A stretch of DNA of 64,000 nt, taken from contig NZ_CP019239.1 in NCBI RefSeq assembly GCF_001955715.1, positions 2,232,001 through 2,296,000 on the forward strand, read 5' to 3'. Below, piece by piece: positions 1 to 7,123 of this stretch (positions are counted from its first letter, which is position 1; the number at the start of each line of letters is the position of its first letter). Under the pieces are notes generated by a model, which made no database searches, had not been told where the DNA came from, and saw nothing but the letters and a program-made list of their open reading frames with translations. The position numbers and the translations under genes are program-made. The stretch comes from Rhodoferax saidenbachensis. GTDB lineage: Bacteria; Pseudomonadota; Gammaproteobacteria; Burkholderiales; Burkholderiaceae_C.

Positions 1-2
1 GC

Positions 3-626
3 ATGAGCACCCCTGATCTCGCCAAGGTCAACGCCGACCTGGGCCACGACGCCCCCGGTCTAGTTGCCTGGGCTCTCGGCCTGAACCAGAGCCCCATCGT
101 CACCACCAATTTCCGCCCGTTTGAGGCGGTGATCCTGCACATGGTCACGCGCGCCAAGCCTGACGTACCCGTGGTCTGGATGGACAACGGCTACAACACC
201 GAGGCCACCTACCGCTACGCCGATGAAGTGACGAAGCAACTTGGCCTGAACCTGCGCATCTACTTGCCGCTGCGCACGCGCGCGCACCGCGAAGCGGTAG
301 AAGGCCCGCTGCCCGGCCTGGATGACCCACGCCACGCTGCTTTTACTGAAGAGGTGAAGCTGGAGCCCTTCACCCGCGCGCTGCGCGAGACAGCGCCCAA
401 GGTCTGGTTCACCGCGCTGCGCGCCACCGACAGTGCCGTGCGTGCCCAGATGGAGCCTGTGAGCATTAACCCCGACGGCCTGATCAAGGTCGCGCCGCTG
501 CTGCACTGGTCGTCCAAGGACCTGTACCAATACTGCGAACTGCACGGCCTGCCCAACAATTTCGACTACGTGGACCCGACCAAGGGCGAAGACCAGCGCG
601 AGTGCGGCCTGCACATTGCGCACTGA
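3..626 (+). CDS. cysH: phosphoadenylyl-sulfate (PAPS/APS) reductase
   Basis: Reduces activated sulfate to sulfite with thioredoxin in cytoplasmic assimilatory sulfate reduction. The 207-residue product has the PP-loop-type reductase fold and ends in the ECGLH motif (Cys201), which carries the catalytic cysteine. No Cys-Cys/CxxC pairs are visible, so it looks like the E. coli type without an iron-sulfur cluster rather than the cluster-bearing APS reductase type. The ATG lies two bases into the window. It matches the usual N-terminus of the family, although an upstream start cannot be excluded. It is somewhat shorter than the E. coli enzyme (about 244 residues). cysD follows 26 bp downstream, consistent with one cys operon whose earlier genes lie outside the window. 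Substrate choice between APS and PAPS is inference. Confidence 0.85.
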   Translation: MSTPDLAKVNADLGHDAPGLVAWALGLNQSPIVTTNFRPFEAVILHMVTRAKPDVPVVWMDNGYNTEATYRYADEVTKQLGLNLRIYLPLRTRAHREAVEGPLPGLDDPRHAAFTEEVKLEPFTRALRETAPKVWFTALRATDSAVRAQMEPVSINPDGLIKVAPLLHWSSKDLYQYCELHGLPNNFDYVDPTKGEDQRECGLHIAH

Positions 627-652
627 ACCAGCCCATTGAAAACGACAACGCC

Positions 653-1585
653 ATGAATGCCATGACCGAACCTACCCATTTCGACCGCCTGTCCAACCAG
701 CATCTGGACGCGCTGGAAGAAGAAACCATCTTCATCCTGCGCGAAGTTGCTGCCGCCTTCGAGCGCCCTGCACTGCTGTTCTCGGGCGGCAAGGATTCGC
801 TGGTCATGCTCAAGTGCGCCGAGAAAGCCTTTGGCGTGGGCCGCATCCCCTATCCACTCTTGATGATCGACACCGGCCACAACTTCCACGAAGTGACCGA
901 CTTCCGCGATTTCCGCGCCAAGGAGCTGGGTGCGGAGCTGATCGTGCGCAGCGTCGAAGACTCCATGGCCCGCGGCACCGTGCGCCTGGCCCATCCCGGC
1001 GAGAGCCGCAATGTGCACCAGTCGGTCACCCTGCTCGAAGCCATCGACGAATTCCGCTTTGACGCGCTGATCGGCGGCGCCCGCCGCGACGAGGAAAAGG
1101 CCCGTGCCAAGGAACGCATCTTTTCGCACCGCGACAGCTTCGGCCAATGGCAACCCAAAGCCCAGCGCCCCGAGCTGTGGACCCTGTTCAACACCCGCCT
1201 GCAGCCAGGTGAACACTTCCGCGTGTTTCCCATCAGCAACTGGACCGAACTGGACGTCTGGCAGTACATCGAACGCGAAAAAATCGCGCTGCCATCGCTC
1301 TACTACACACACAAACGCGATGTGGTCGAACGCAAGGGCCTGTTGGTCCCCATCACCGACCTGACGCCCGCCAAAGATGGCGAGCAAATCGAAAGCCGCG
1401 ACGTGCGCTTCCGCACCGTGGGCGACATCACCTGTACCTGCCCGGTGGACAGCCTGGCTGCCACTGCGGCCGACATCGTGATCGAGACCCTGGCCGCCGA
1501 CGTGAGCGAACGCGGCGCCACCCGCATGGACGACAAAACTTCTGAGGCTTCCATGGAGAAGCGCAAGAAAGACGGATACTTCTGA
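653..1585 (+). CDS. cysD: sulfate adenylyltransferase subunit 2 (CysD)
   Basis: Catalytic subunit of ATP sulfurylase; with CysN it makes adenosine 5'-phosphosulfate from ATP and sulfate. The 310-residue product has the PP-loop SGGKDS at residues 44-49 and the family's usual length (302 in E. coli). An earlier in-frame ATG at 602 would overlap cysH by 25 bp and add 17 unrelated residues, so the ATG at 653 is preferred; a second ATG at 662 is also possible. The stop codon shares one base with the cysN start (TGATG), which points to translational coupling of the two subunits. Neighbours cysH and cysN confirm the pathway. Confidence 0.95.
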   Translation: MNAMTEPTHFDRLSNQHLDALEEETIFILREVAAAFERPALLFSGGKDSLVMLKCAEKAFGVGRIPYPLLMIDTGHNFHEVTDFRDFRAKELGAELIVRSVEDSMARGTVRLAHPGESRNVHQSVTLLEAIDEFRFDALIGGARRDEEKARAKERIFSHRDSFGQWQPKAQRPELWTLFNTRLQPGEHFRVFPISNWTELDVWQYIEREKIALPSLYYTHKRDVVERKGLLVPITDLTPAKDGEQIESRDVRFRTVGDITCTCPVDSLAATAADIVIETLAADVSERGATRMDDKTSEASMEKRKKDGYF

Positions 1586-2991
1586 TGACTGCTACTTTGA
1601 CCGCTACCCCCTCCGTTCGCCCTGAGCCTGTCGAAGGGCTCGCAAGGGCTTCGACAAGCTCAGCCCGAACGGTTGATGGCGATACCTCATCCGCGCTGCG
1701 CTTCATCACCTGCGGCAGCGTGGACGACGGCAAAAGCACGCTGATCGGCCGCCTGCTGGTGGACAGCCGCTCGGTGTTGCAAGATCAGTTGGCCAACGTC
1801 TCCAAGAGCGGCGAGGCCGACTTGGCCCTGTTCACCGATGGCCTCTCCGCCGAGCGCGAGCAAGGCATCACCATCGACGTGGCCTACCGCTACTTCGCCA
1901 CGCCCGCGCGCAAGTTCATCATTGGCGACGCGCCCGGCCACGAGCAATACACCCGCAACATGGTCACTGCTGCCAGCAGCGCCCACGCTGCTGTGGTGCT
2001 GGTGGATGCGACCAAGCTGAAGTGGAACGTTGCTGGCCTGGTAGACCTCCTGCCCCAAACCCGCCGCCACAGCCTGCTGGTCAACTTGCTGCGCGTGCCC
2101 AGCATCATCTTTGCGGTGAACAAGCTCGACGCTCTGGGCGACGACGCTGCCAAGGCCTTTGCCAAGATCACCGAAGCCCTGCAAGCGTTTGCAGCGCAAG
2201 CCGGCATCACGGTCACCGCCACCATCCCCATGTCAGCCCTCAAAGGCCACAACGTGGTCACGGCCAACCCCGGCTGGTGCGGCTACAACGGCCCCAGCTT
2301 GCTCGCGCTGCTGGAAACCCTGCCGGTGACGGCTGCTGAAACGGATGTGCCCTTCGCCTTCCCGGTGCAGTGGGTTGAAAAGTTCCACGACTCTGCCGAT
2401 ACAACCCAAGGCCGCCGCGTGTTCTGGGGCCGTGTGGCCACCGGAAGCGTCAAGCCCGGTGACACCATCAGCATCCTGCCCAGCGGCCAGACCGCCGTGG
2501 TGGCACAAGTGCTGAACCACGCCCGCTTGCCCAAGAACGTGGCCGCCGGCCATGGCGCCGGCATCACACTGGACCGCGAAGTAGACGTGTCACGCGGCGA
2601 CTGGCTGCTGTCCACAGCGACCACCACCGCGGCGTCGGACGACGAGTTTGGCGATAACAGCCCGGTCAAGTTCTTCCAGCCTACGCGCGAAATCAAAGCC
2701 ACCGTCGCCTGGATGGACGACGAACCGCTGGTCGCTGGCCGCGTGTACCTGGCACTGCACGGCCACCGCTGGATCAAGGCCAAAGTCAAGCGCATCGTCC
2801 ATAGCCTGGACATCAACACCCTGCAAGAGCACGACGCCACCCAGATCCTTCCCAATGCCATTGGCCACATAGAACTGGCGCTGCAGGAGCCGATTGCGGG
2901 CCTGCCCTATGCACAGAGCCGTGTGCTGGGCTCGCTGATTTTGGTGGATACCGCCAGCCACAAAACCTCGGGCGCCTTGTTGCTCCAGTAA
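1585..2991 (+). CDS. cysN: sulfate adenylyltransferase subunit 1 (CysN GTPase)
   Basis: GTPase subunit of ATP sulfurylase, coupling GTP hydrolysis to APS synthesis. EF-Tu-like motifs are present: G1 GSVDDGKS at about residues 44-51, G3 DAPGHEQYTRNM and G4 NKLD. Length is 468 residues (475 in E. coli), and no APS kinase domain is fused. The oddity is the N-terminus: residues about 10-30 (VRPEPVEG ... STSSART) are encoded by a copy of an interspersed inverted repeat found elsewhere in this window between genes. It stays in frame and lies ahead of the GTPase core, so the protein is probably functional. The start overlaps the cysD stop by one base. Confidence 0.93.
   Translation: MTATLTATPSVRPEPVEGLARASTSSARTVDGDTSSALRFITCGSVDDGKSTLIGRLLVDSRSVLQDQLANVSKSGEADLALFTDGLSAEREQGITIDVAYRYFATPARKFIIGDAPGHEQYTRNMVTAASSAHAAVVLVDATKLKWNVAGLVDLLPQTRRHSLLVNLLRVPSIIFAVNKLDALGDDAAKAFAKITEALQAFAAQAGITVTATIPMSALKGHNVVTANPGWCGYNGPSLLALLETLPVTAAETDVPFAFPVQWVEKFHDSADTTQGRRVFWGRVATGSVKPGDTISILPSGQTAVVAQVLNHARLPKNVAAGHGAGITLDREVDVSRGDWLLSTATTTAASDDEFGDNSPVKFFQPTREIKATVAWMDDEPLVAGRVYLALHGHRWIKAKVKRIVHSLDINTLQEHDATQILPNAIGHIELALQEPIAGLPYAQSRVLGSLILVDTASHKTSGALLLQ
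1613..1672. repeat. Interspersed inverted repeat, family A, copy 1 (inside cysN)
   Basis: Imperfect inverted repeat. The left arm begins CCGTTCGCCCTGAGCCTG and the right arm ends GCTCAGCCCGAACGG; the two arms are reverse complements over about 24 bases. Related copies lie at 21925-21985, 24388-24437, 29295-29400 and 41641-41750, all intergenic. This copy alone is read as protein, within the first 30 codons of cysN. Confidence 0.9.
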
Positions 2992-3049
2992 AATACTGAG
3001 ATCAACCGCCTCGCGTGGGTATTCCAGAAATTTAATTTTAGTTACGGCA

Positions 3050-3067
3050 TAACTTGGGTACAAGTTA
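3050..3067. promoter_or_regulatory. Operator-like palindrome upstream of the ferredoxin gene
   Basis: A perfect inverted repeat with 7-base arms, TAACTTG-N4-CAAGTTA, lies 123 bp before the ferredoxin start and just before repeat family C. It has the size and symmetry of a dimeric regulator site. The regulator is unknown, and no -35/-10 pair is clear beside it. Confidence 0.4.
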
Positions 3068-3094
3068 GCCTGCACTGAAACTGACGTTTTGGGG

Positions 3095-3172
3095 ATGCAG
3101 TGCAAGGCGTAAAACGCAGCAGTACTTCTGTACTGCGAGGCTTTGCAACGCGGCAATGCGCCTCACAATTAG
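3095..3172. repeat. Interspersed hairpin repeat, family C, copy 1
   Basis: Contains GCAAGGCGTAAAACGC, then a perfect 7-bp hairpin GCAGTAC-TTCT-GTACTGC at 3119-3136, then GAGGCTTTGCAACGC. The second copy at 57281-57410 keeps the flanks but has completely different hairpin arms that still pair. It fills much of the 199-bp gap between cysN and the ferredoxin gene. Confidence 0.75.
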
Positions 3173-3190
3173 ATTTATGGAATTACCCAC

Positions 3191-3520
3191 ATGACCCATA
3201 CCGTCACCGAAGCCTGTATCAAGTGCAAGTACACCGACTGCGTCGACGTCTGTCCCGTGGACTGCTTCCGCGAAGGCCCCAACTTCCTGACCATCGACCC
3301 GGACGAATGCATTGACTGCGCGGTGTGCATCCCCGAGTGCCCGGTCAACGCCATCTACGCCGAAGAAGATGTGCCCGCCGACCAGCAGCACATGACCGCC
3401 CTGAACGCTGAACTGGCCAAGTTGTCCTCCTGGAAAAGCATCACCAAGCGCAAGGCCCCGCTGCCCGAAGCCGAAGAGTGGAAAGACAAGACCGGCAAGC
3501 TGTCCGAGTTGCTGCGCTAA
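3191..3520 (+). CDS. fdxA: 7Fe ferredoxin ([3Fe-4S][4Fe-4S])
   Basis: Small cytoplasmic electron carrier of 109 residues. Its cysteine pattern matches Azotobacter ferredoxin I. Cys9, Cys17 and Cys50 fit the 3Fe-4S ligands, and Cys21, Cys40, Cys43 and Cys46 fit the 4Fe-4S ligands; Cys12 and Cys25 correspond to the extra cysteines of that family. The C-terminal half is a charged extension typical of the group. A ferredoxin-NADP reductase gene starts 16 bp downstream, so the two probably form one redox module. The gene symbol follows common usage for this family. The upstream region carries a palindrome and a family C repeat. Confidence 0.92.
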   Translation: MTHTVTEACIKCKYTDCVDVCPVDCFREGPNFLTIDPDECIDCAVCIPECPVNAIYAEEDVPADQQHMTALNAELAKLSSWKSITKRKAPLPEAEEWKDKTGKLSELLR

Positions 3521-3535
3521 GGCGTTTGCGCCCCC

Positions 3536-4612
3536 ATGGCATTGCCGGCAGGCATCATTGAAACCGATGCCCTCGTCATCGGCGCGGGCCCGGTGGGCCT
3601 GTTCCAGGTGTTCCAGCTGGGTCTGCAGGACGTCAAAACCCACGTGGTGGACGCCTTGCCCGCCCCCGGCGGCCAGTGCATAGAGCTGTACGCCGACAAA
3701 CCCATCTACGACATTCCCGCCATTCCGGTCTGCACCGGCCGCGAACTGGTCGCCAAACTCATGGCCCAGATCGCACCCTTTGGCGCCAGCTTTCACTTGG
3801 GCCAGATTGTCACCACACTGCAAAAGCAGGACGATGGCCGCTTTCTGGTGGAGACTTCCAAGTCCACCCGCTTCCTCAGCAAAACCGTTTTTATCGCCGC
3901 AGGCGTAGGCGCCTTCCAGCCACGCACACTGCATGTAGACGGTCTGGCCACCTTTGAAGGCACCCAGTTGCTGCACAACGTGCCAGATGCAGCGGTGTGC
4001 GCCAACCGCAATGTGGTGATCTTTGGCGACGGTGACGAGGCGCTGGAATGGGCGCTCAAGCTCTGCGCCGCCCACACCGACGGCCATCCCCACAAAGCCA
4101 AACGCGTGACCCTGGTGCACCGCCGCGATGCTTTCAGCGCCGCGCCACAAACCGTGGAACGTTTCCGCACACTGGTGCAGCAAGGCCACATCCACTTCGC
4201 CCCTGGCCAAGCTGTGGGAATTGAAACCGTCAACGAGCGCCTGACCGGCATCCAGATCGTCGATCCCGAAGGCCAGACGCGCAGCCTGCCGTTGGAAATG
4301 CTGCTGGTGCTGCAAGGCCTGTCGCCCAAGCTCGGACCCGTCGCGCAATGGGGGCTGGACATGGAACGCAAGCAGTTGCAGGTGGATACCGAGGCGTTTT
4401 CCACCAGCGTGCCCGGCATCTTTGCGGTCGGTGACATCAACACCTATCCCGGCAAGAAGAAACTGATCCTGTGCGGCTTCCACGAAGCCACGCTGGCCGC
4501 CTTTGGTGCCATGCCCATCATCACGCCCGAGAAAAAAGTGCTGCTGCAGTACACCACCACCAGCCCGAAATTGCATAAATTGTTGGGTGTGGATTCGCAA
4601 AAGTTGGCGTGA
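3536..4612 (+). CDS. ferredoxin--NADP+ reductase, thioredoxin-reductase-like type
   Basis: FAD- and NAD(P)-binding oxidoreductase of 358 residues that probably passes electrons between NADPH and the ferredoxin encoded just upstream. The FAD-binding motif GAGPVGL is at residues 16-22. A second nucleotide-binding motif with the core [11 protein letters not shown] sits mid-protein, and the C-terminal FAD site [11 protein letters not shown] is present. There is no CxxC redox pair, which separates it from thioredoxin reductases and fits the YumC-like ferredoxin reductase group. The gene starts 16 bp after fdxA and is followed by tRNA-Asn on the same strand. Direction of electron flow is inference. 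Confidence 0.85.
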   Translation: MALPAGIIETDALVIGAGPVGLFQVFQLGLQDVKTHVVDALPAPGGQCIELYADKPIYDIPAIPVCTGRELVAKLMAQIAPFGASFHLGQIVTTLQKQDDGRFLVETSKSTRFLSKTVFIAAGVGAFQPRTLHVDGLATFEGTQLLHNVPDAAVCANRNVVIFGDGDEALEWALKLCAAHTDGHPHKAKRVTLVHRRDAFSAAPQTVERFRTLVQQGHIHFAPGQAVGIETVNERLTGIQIVDPEGQTRSLPLEMLLVLQGLSPKLGPVAQWGLDMERKQLQVDTEAFSTSVPGIFAVGDINTYPGKKKLILCGFHEATLAAFGAMPIITPEKKVLLQYTTTSPKLHKLLGVDSQKLA

Positions 4613-4637
4613 AGCCAAAACACCAAAAAATCTACGC

Positions 4638-4643
4638 TATAAT
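4638..4643 (+). promoter_or_regulatory. -10 element of the tRNA-Asn promoter
   Basis: A consensus TATAAT lies 12 bp upstream of the tRNA 5' end, in the short gap after the reductase gene. No good -35 hexamer is visible at the expected spacing. Confidence 0.55.
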
Positions 4644-4655
4644 CTGAGGCTGCAT

Positions 4656-4731
4656 TCCTCGATAGCTCAGTTGGTAGAGCGCCGGACTGTTAATCCGTAG
4701 GTCCCTGGTTCGAGCCCAGGTCGAGGAGCCA
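4656..4731 (+). tRNA. tRNA-Asn (anticodon GTT)
   Basis: A complete 76-base cloverleaf. The acceptor arms TCCTCGA/TCGAGGA pair perfectly. The D-loop contains AGCTCAGTTGGTAGAGC, the anticodon loop is CTGTTAA with GTT at 4689-4691, the T-loop is GGTTCGAGCCC, and CCA is encoded at the 3' end. It has its own TATAAT box upstream and a strong terminator 24 bp downstream, so it can be an independent transcription unit. Confidence 0.98.
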
Positions 4732-4754
4732 ATACAAGCCCTTTGGGCACTGAA

Positions 4755-4787
4755 AAGCCTGCTATCCCCAAGATGGCAGGCTTTTTT
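4755..4787 (+). terminator. Rho-independent terminator after tRNA-Asn
   Basis: Stem AAGCCTGC / GCAGGCTT, with the 3' arm running into a T6 tract ending at 4787. It ends the tRNA transcript just before the flavin reductase gene and argues that this gene starts at 4810 rather than at the TTG at 4786. Confidence 0.85.
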
Positions 4788-4809
4788 GCTTCGCCGTTTG
4801 ACCGCCACC

Positions 4810-5397
4810 ATGATTACCTCTTCGCCAGCGTTTGTCGTACCGGTGCCATTGGACAAGTCCTATCGCCTGCTCAACCACGGCCCCACGGTGCTGGTGTCGT
4901 CTGCGCACCAGGGTCGCACCAATGTCATGGCCGCCGCCTGGTCGTGCCCGCTGGACTTCAACCCGCCCAAGGTCACCGTGGTGATCGACAAGGCCACTTA
5001 CACACGTGAACTGGTGGAAGCCAGTGGCATGTTTGTGCTGAACCTGCCCACGCGTGCTATCGCTGCACAAACCCTGGCCTTGGGAACTGAAAGTGCCAAA
5101 GAGGTCTCTAACAAGCTCGACAAGCACCAGGTAAAGACTTTCCAGGCCAGCGAGTGCGAAGCGCCGCTGGTCGAGGGCTGTGCGGGCTGGCTGGTGTGCA
5201 AGGTGGTTCCCGAGCCACACAACCAGGCGACTTATGACCTGTTCATTGGTGAGGTGATCGCGGCCTATGCCGACGAGCGGGTGTTCAGCGCGGGGCACTG
5301 GCACTTTGACGGACAGCCCGACGCGCTGCGCACCCTGCATTACGTCGCCGGTGGCCAGTTTTATGTGACAGGGGAATCCCTGCAAGTGGCGGCATGA
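4810..5397 (+). CDS. flavin reductase-like FMN-binding protein
   Basis: A 195-residue protein of the flavin reductase-like (DIM6/NTAB-type) split-barrel family, which binds FMN and often supplies reduced flavin to partner enzymes. Family features are the N-terminal PVPLDKSYRLL and TVLVSSAHQGRTNVMAAAW segments and the middle TRELVEASGMFVLNLP region. The ATG at 4810 is chosen because the earlier in-frame TTG at 4786 lies in the terminator T-tract. Its stop overlaps the J-domain gene by 4 bp, suggesting co-translation. The electron acceptor is unknown. Confidence 0.8.
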   Translation: MITSSPAFVVPVPLDKSYRLLNHGPTVLVSSAHQGRTNVMAAAWSCPLDFNPPKVTVVIDKATYTRELVEASGMFVLNLPTRAIAAQTLALGTESAKEVSNKLDKHQVKTFQASECEAPLVEGCAGWLVCKVVPEPHNQATYDLFIGEVIAAYADERVFSAGHWHFDGQPDALRTLHYVAGGQFYVTGESLQVAA

Positions 5398-5669
5398 GCG
5401 ACCTGTACGAACAACTGGGGCTACGCAGCGACGCCACACTTGCCGATATCAAGAAGGCGTTCCGGCAAAAAGCCGCCCAGTACCACCCGGACCGCAATGA
5501 TGCGGCCGACGCACCGGCCCGTTTTCGGGCCGTGCAGGAAGCCTACGACGTGTTGGCCGATGCCGACAAACGACAGGCCTACGACGACAACCGCCGCCGC
5601 AACCTGCTGGACAGCCCGATAGACACCGCCCGTGAAATCTGGAACGGCTACCTGGACAAGTTACTTTGA
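5394..5669 (+). CDS. J-domain (DnaJ-like) protein
   Basis: A 91-residue protein made almost entirely of a J-domain with the HPD tripeptide (YHPDRN) that stimulates Hsp70 ATPase. The helix IV region EAYDVLADADKRQAYD is typical. It lacks the Gly/Phe, zinc-finger and C-terminal substrate domains of full DnaJ, so it is a class III J-protein that would recruit DnaK to a specific client or complex. It overlaps the flavin reductase stop by 4 bp (ATGA). Three unrecognised genes in the same direction follow, and their products are candidate clients. Confidence 0.88.
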   Translation: MSDLYEQLGLRSDATLADIKKAFRQKAAQYHPDRNDAADAPARFRAVQEAYDVLADADKRQAYDDNRRRNLLDSPIDTAREIWNGYLDKLL

Positions 5670-5703
5670 CACACTACTGTGAGCGCCACCCGGCATTAAC
5701 TGC

Positions 5704-6276
5704 ATGACCATTTCTCCTTTCTTTCGCCACCTGCGTTCTGCCTATGCGGCCGAGATCGACGACCTGACTTTTGATTCCGAGGGGGGGAACGTCCTGCAAA
5801 AGCGTCTGGCCCAGCGCCGCAAGGAAATGGAATTCCTCGCGCACATGATCGAGCTGAGCCCCGAGATGGTGGCCGTGGTGTTCCACCAGGCGTTCCGCTT
5901 CAAGTCCACCGCCGCGATGGACGATCTGCTGGGCCATGAATCCGAAGACTTGCCCGAGTGGGACGAACTGCAAGCTACCCTGGACATCGCGCCCTGGGCG
6001 CAGGAACTGGCGCGCAGCATGCTCAAGCAACCTTTGGGGGAATGGTTCATGAGCGTGGCCGCGGCTCTGGAATACATGTTCCACAAACCCGAGTACAGCG
6101 CAGCGCCACAAGACGCCGAGGATGAAGACAACGAAGGCGCGGATGCCGAATCGCAAAACGAAGGCCCCGGCATCCCCATGGACTCGGACGCCGTCGTTGA
6201 GGCGGTAAGCCGCAAGGCACTCGAAGAGGCCGGCGCCGAGTGGATGGCCGCCCAGGGCTTTGATCGCAAGGAGTAA
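5704..6276 (+). CDS. conserved hypothetical protein, acidic
   Basis: A 190-residue product that I do not recognise. It looks mainly helical, with a Leu/Met-rich core (residues about 30-130) and an acidic stretch at about 135-155 (QDAEDEDNEGADAE). There is no signal peptide or membrane segment. The ATG at 5704 has no strong ribosome site upstream, but the codon use and GC pattern are those of the neighbours. It sits 34 bp after the J-domain gene and before two further unknown genes in the same orientation, so the four may form one operon. No function is assigned. Confidence 0.7.
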   Translation: MTISPFFRHLRSAYAAEIDDLTFDSEGGNVLQKRLAQRRKEMEFLAHMIELSPEMVAVVFHQAFRFKSTAAMDDLLGHESEDLPEWDELQATLDIAPWAQELARSMLKQPLGEWFMSVAAALEYMFHKPEYSAAPQDAEDEDNEGADAESQNEGPGIPMDSDAVVEAVSRKALEEAGAEWMAAQGFDRKE

Positions 6277-6299
6277 CCATGAGCCCCCACGTTCACATT

Positions 6300-6330
6300 C
6301 GTTCACTGCCCCCCAAGGGGGCGCATGCCA
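6300..6330. repeat. Short GC hairpin (CCCCCC-AA-GGGGG type)
   Basis: The 83-bp gap between two hypothetical genes holds GCCCCCC-AA-GGGGGC (6308-6322). This resembles a short intergenic repeat common in Comamonadaceae. Only one copy is seen in this window, so the repeat assignment rests on recollection of the family. Confidence 0.4.
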
Positions 6331-6359
6331 CCCTAGAGGCGGCTCGTCGGGAGGCATGA

Positions 6360-7109
6360 ATGTCGTCTCACCTCGCACTAATTGAAAAAACCCAAAGCCT
6401 GATCGCCGCTGGCGACATCGTGGGCGCCGAGTCTGCCCTGGTGGAGCTGGCCGATGCCGAGGGCGACCAGGCTCTGATGGTGGTGCTGGAGCAGTTGCCA
6501 GCCAAGGACATCCTGGCGGTGATCCGTGAGTACGACAACTCCAAGGAATCTGTGATCAACCTGCTGGTCACGCCCGCCATGTTTGCGCATGCCGTGGTCA
6601 TCGAGAAACAGTACAAAGACCTGACCCGCACCCATTTGCGCGGCATGATGAACTCGGTCATCTTCCGGGAAGACGCCAACCCGGTCGATTTTTTGACCGC
6701 CATTGGTGACCTGGAAGGCGGTAGCGAAGCGCTGGCCGACTACTTCACTGAAAAGTGGAGCCGCATCGAAGCCTTTGCCCGCACCGGCACCTTTGACACC
6801 GTGGAAGACGATGGCGAAATGCTGTCAGAAACCGCGCTGTACGCCAACGCCTACGCCGCGCCGCGCGTGGAACAGGACGAAGTCGCCGACCAGGACTGGA
6901 TGGAACTGGCCTGGATACTGCGTTACCAATGCCCCGACCTCTTTATTGAAATGCTGCTGGTGCTGCGCGGCAAGGCCCGCAACCACGACCTCGGTCTGGG
7001 CGAGGACGAAGAGATGGAAGAAGACGACGGCAAGGTGGAAACCGGTGATACCGACCGCGGCAAGGCCACGCCCGCTGCGCTGGACGCAGACGAGGAATCC
7101 GCCATCTAA
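6360..7109 (+). CDS. conserved hypothetical protein with acidic tail
   Basis: A 249-residue cytoplasmic-looking protein with no recognised domain. It appears helical. The C-terminal 40 residues are strongly acidic (GEDEEMEEDDGKVE near residues 209-222). It has no signal peptide, transmembrane segment or nucleotide-binding motif. The ATG at 6360 follows GGGAGGC, a usable ribosome site. It is the third of four consecutive genes (5394-8344) on one strand beginning with the J-domain gene; the next gene starts 14 bp downstream. The acidic tails in two of these proteins suggest soluble or scaffold-like roles, but that is speculation. Confidence 0.72.
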   Translation: MSSHLALIEKTQSLIAAGDIVGAESALVELADAEGDQALMVVLEQLPAKDILAVIREYDNSKESVINLLVTPAMFAHAVVIEKQYKDLTRTHLRGMMNSVIFREDANPVDFLTAIGDLEGGSEALADYFTEKWSRIEAFARTGTFDTVEDDGEMLSETALYANAYAAPRVEQDEVADQDWMELAWILRYQCPDLFIEMLLVLRGKARNHDLGLGEDEEMEEDDGKVETGDTDRGKATPAALDADEESAI

Positions 7110-7123
7110 TTACGGGGCCTCGC

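Noticed and set aside
3065..4618. A 517-residue minus-strand open frame
   Set aside because: It is antisense to the ferredoxin and its reductase, both of which have clear motifs. High GC makes long antisense frames common here, and the translation has no recognisable domain.
4786..4809. Flavin reductase start at TTG 4786
   Set aside because: It lies within the T-tract of the tRNA terminator and adds eight residues without family similarity.
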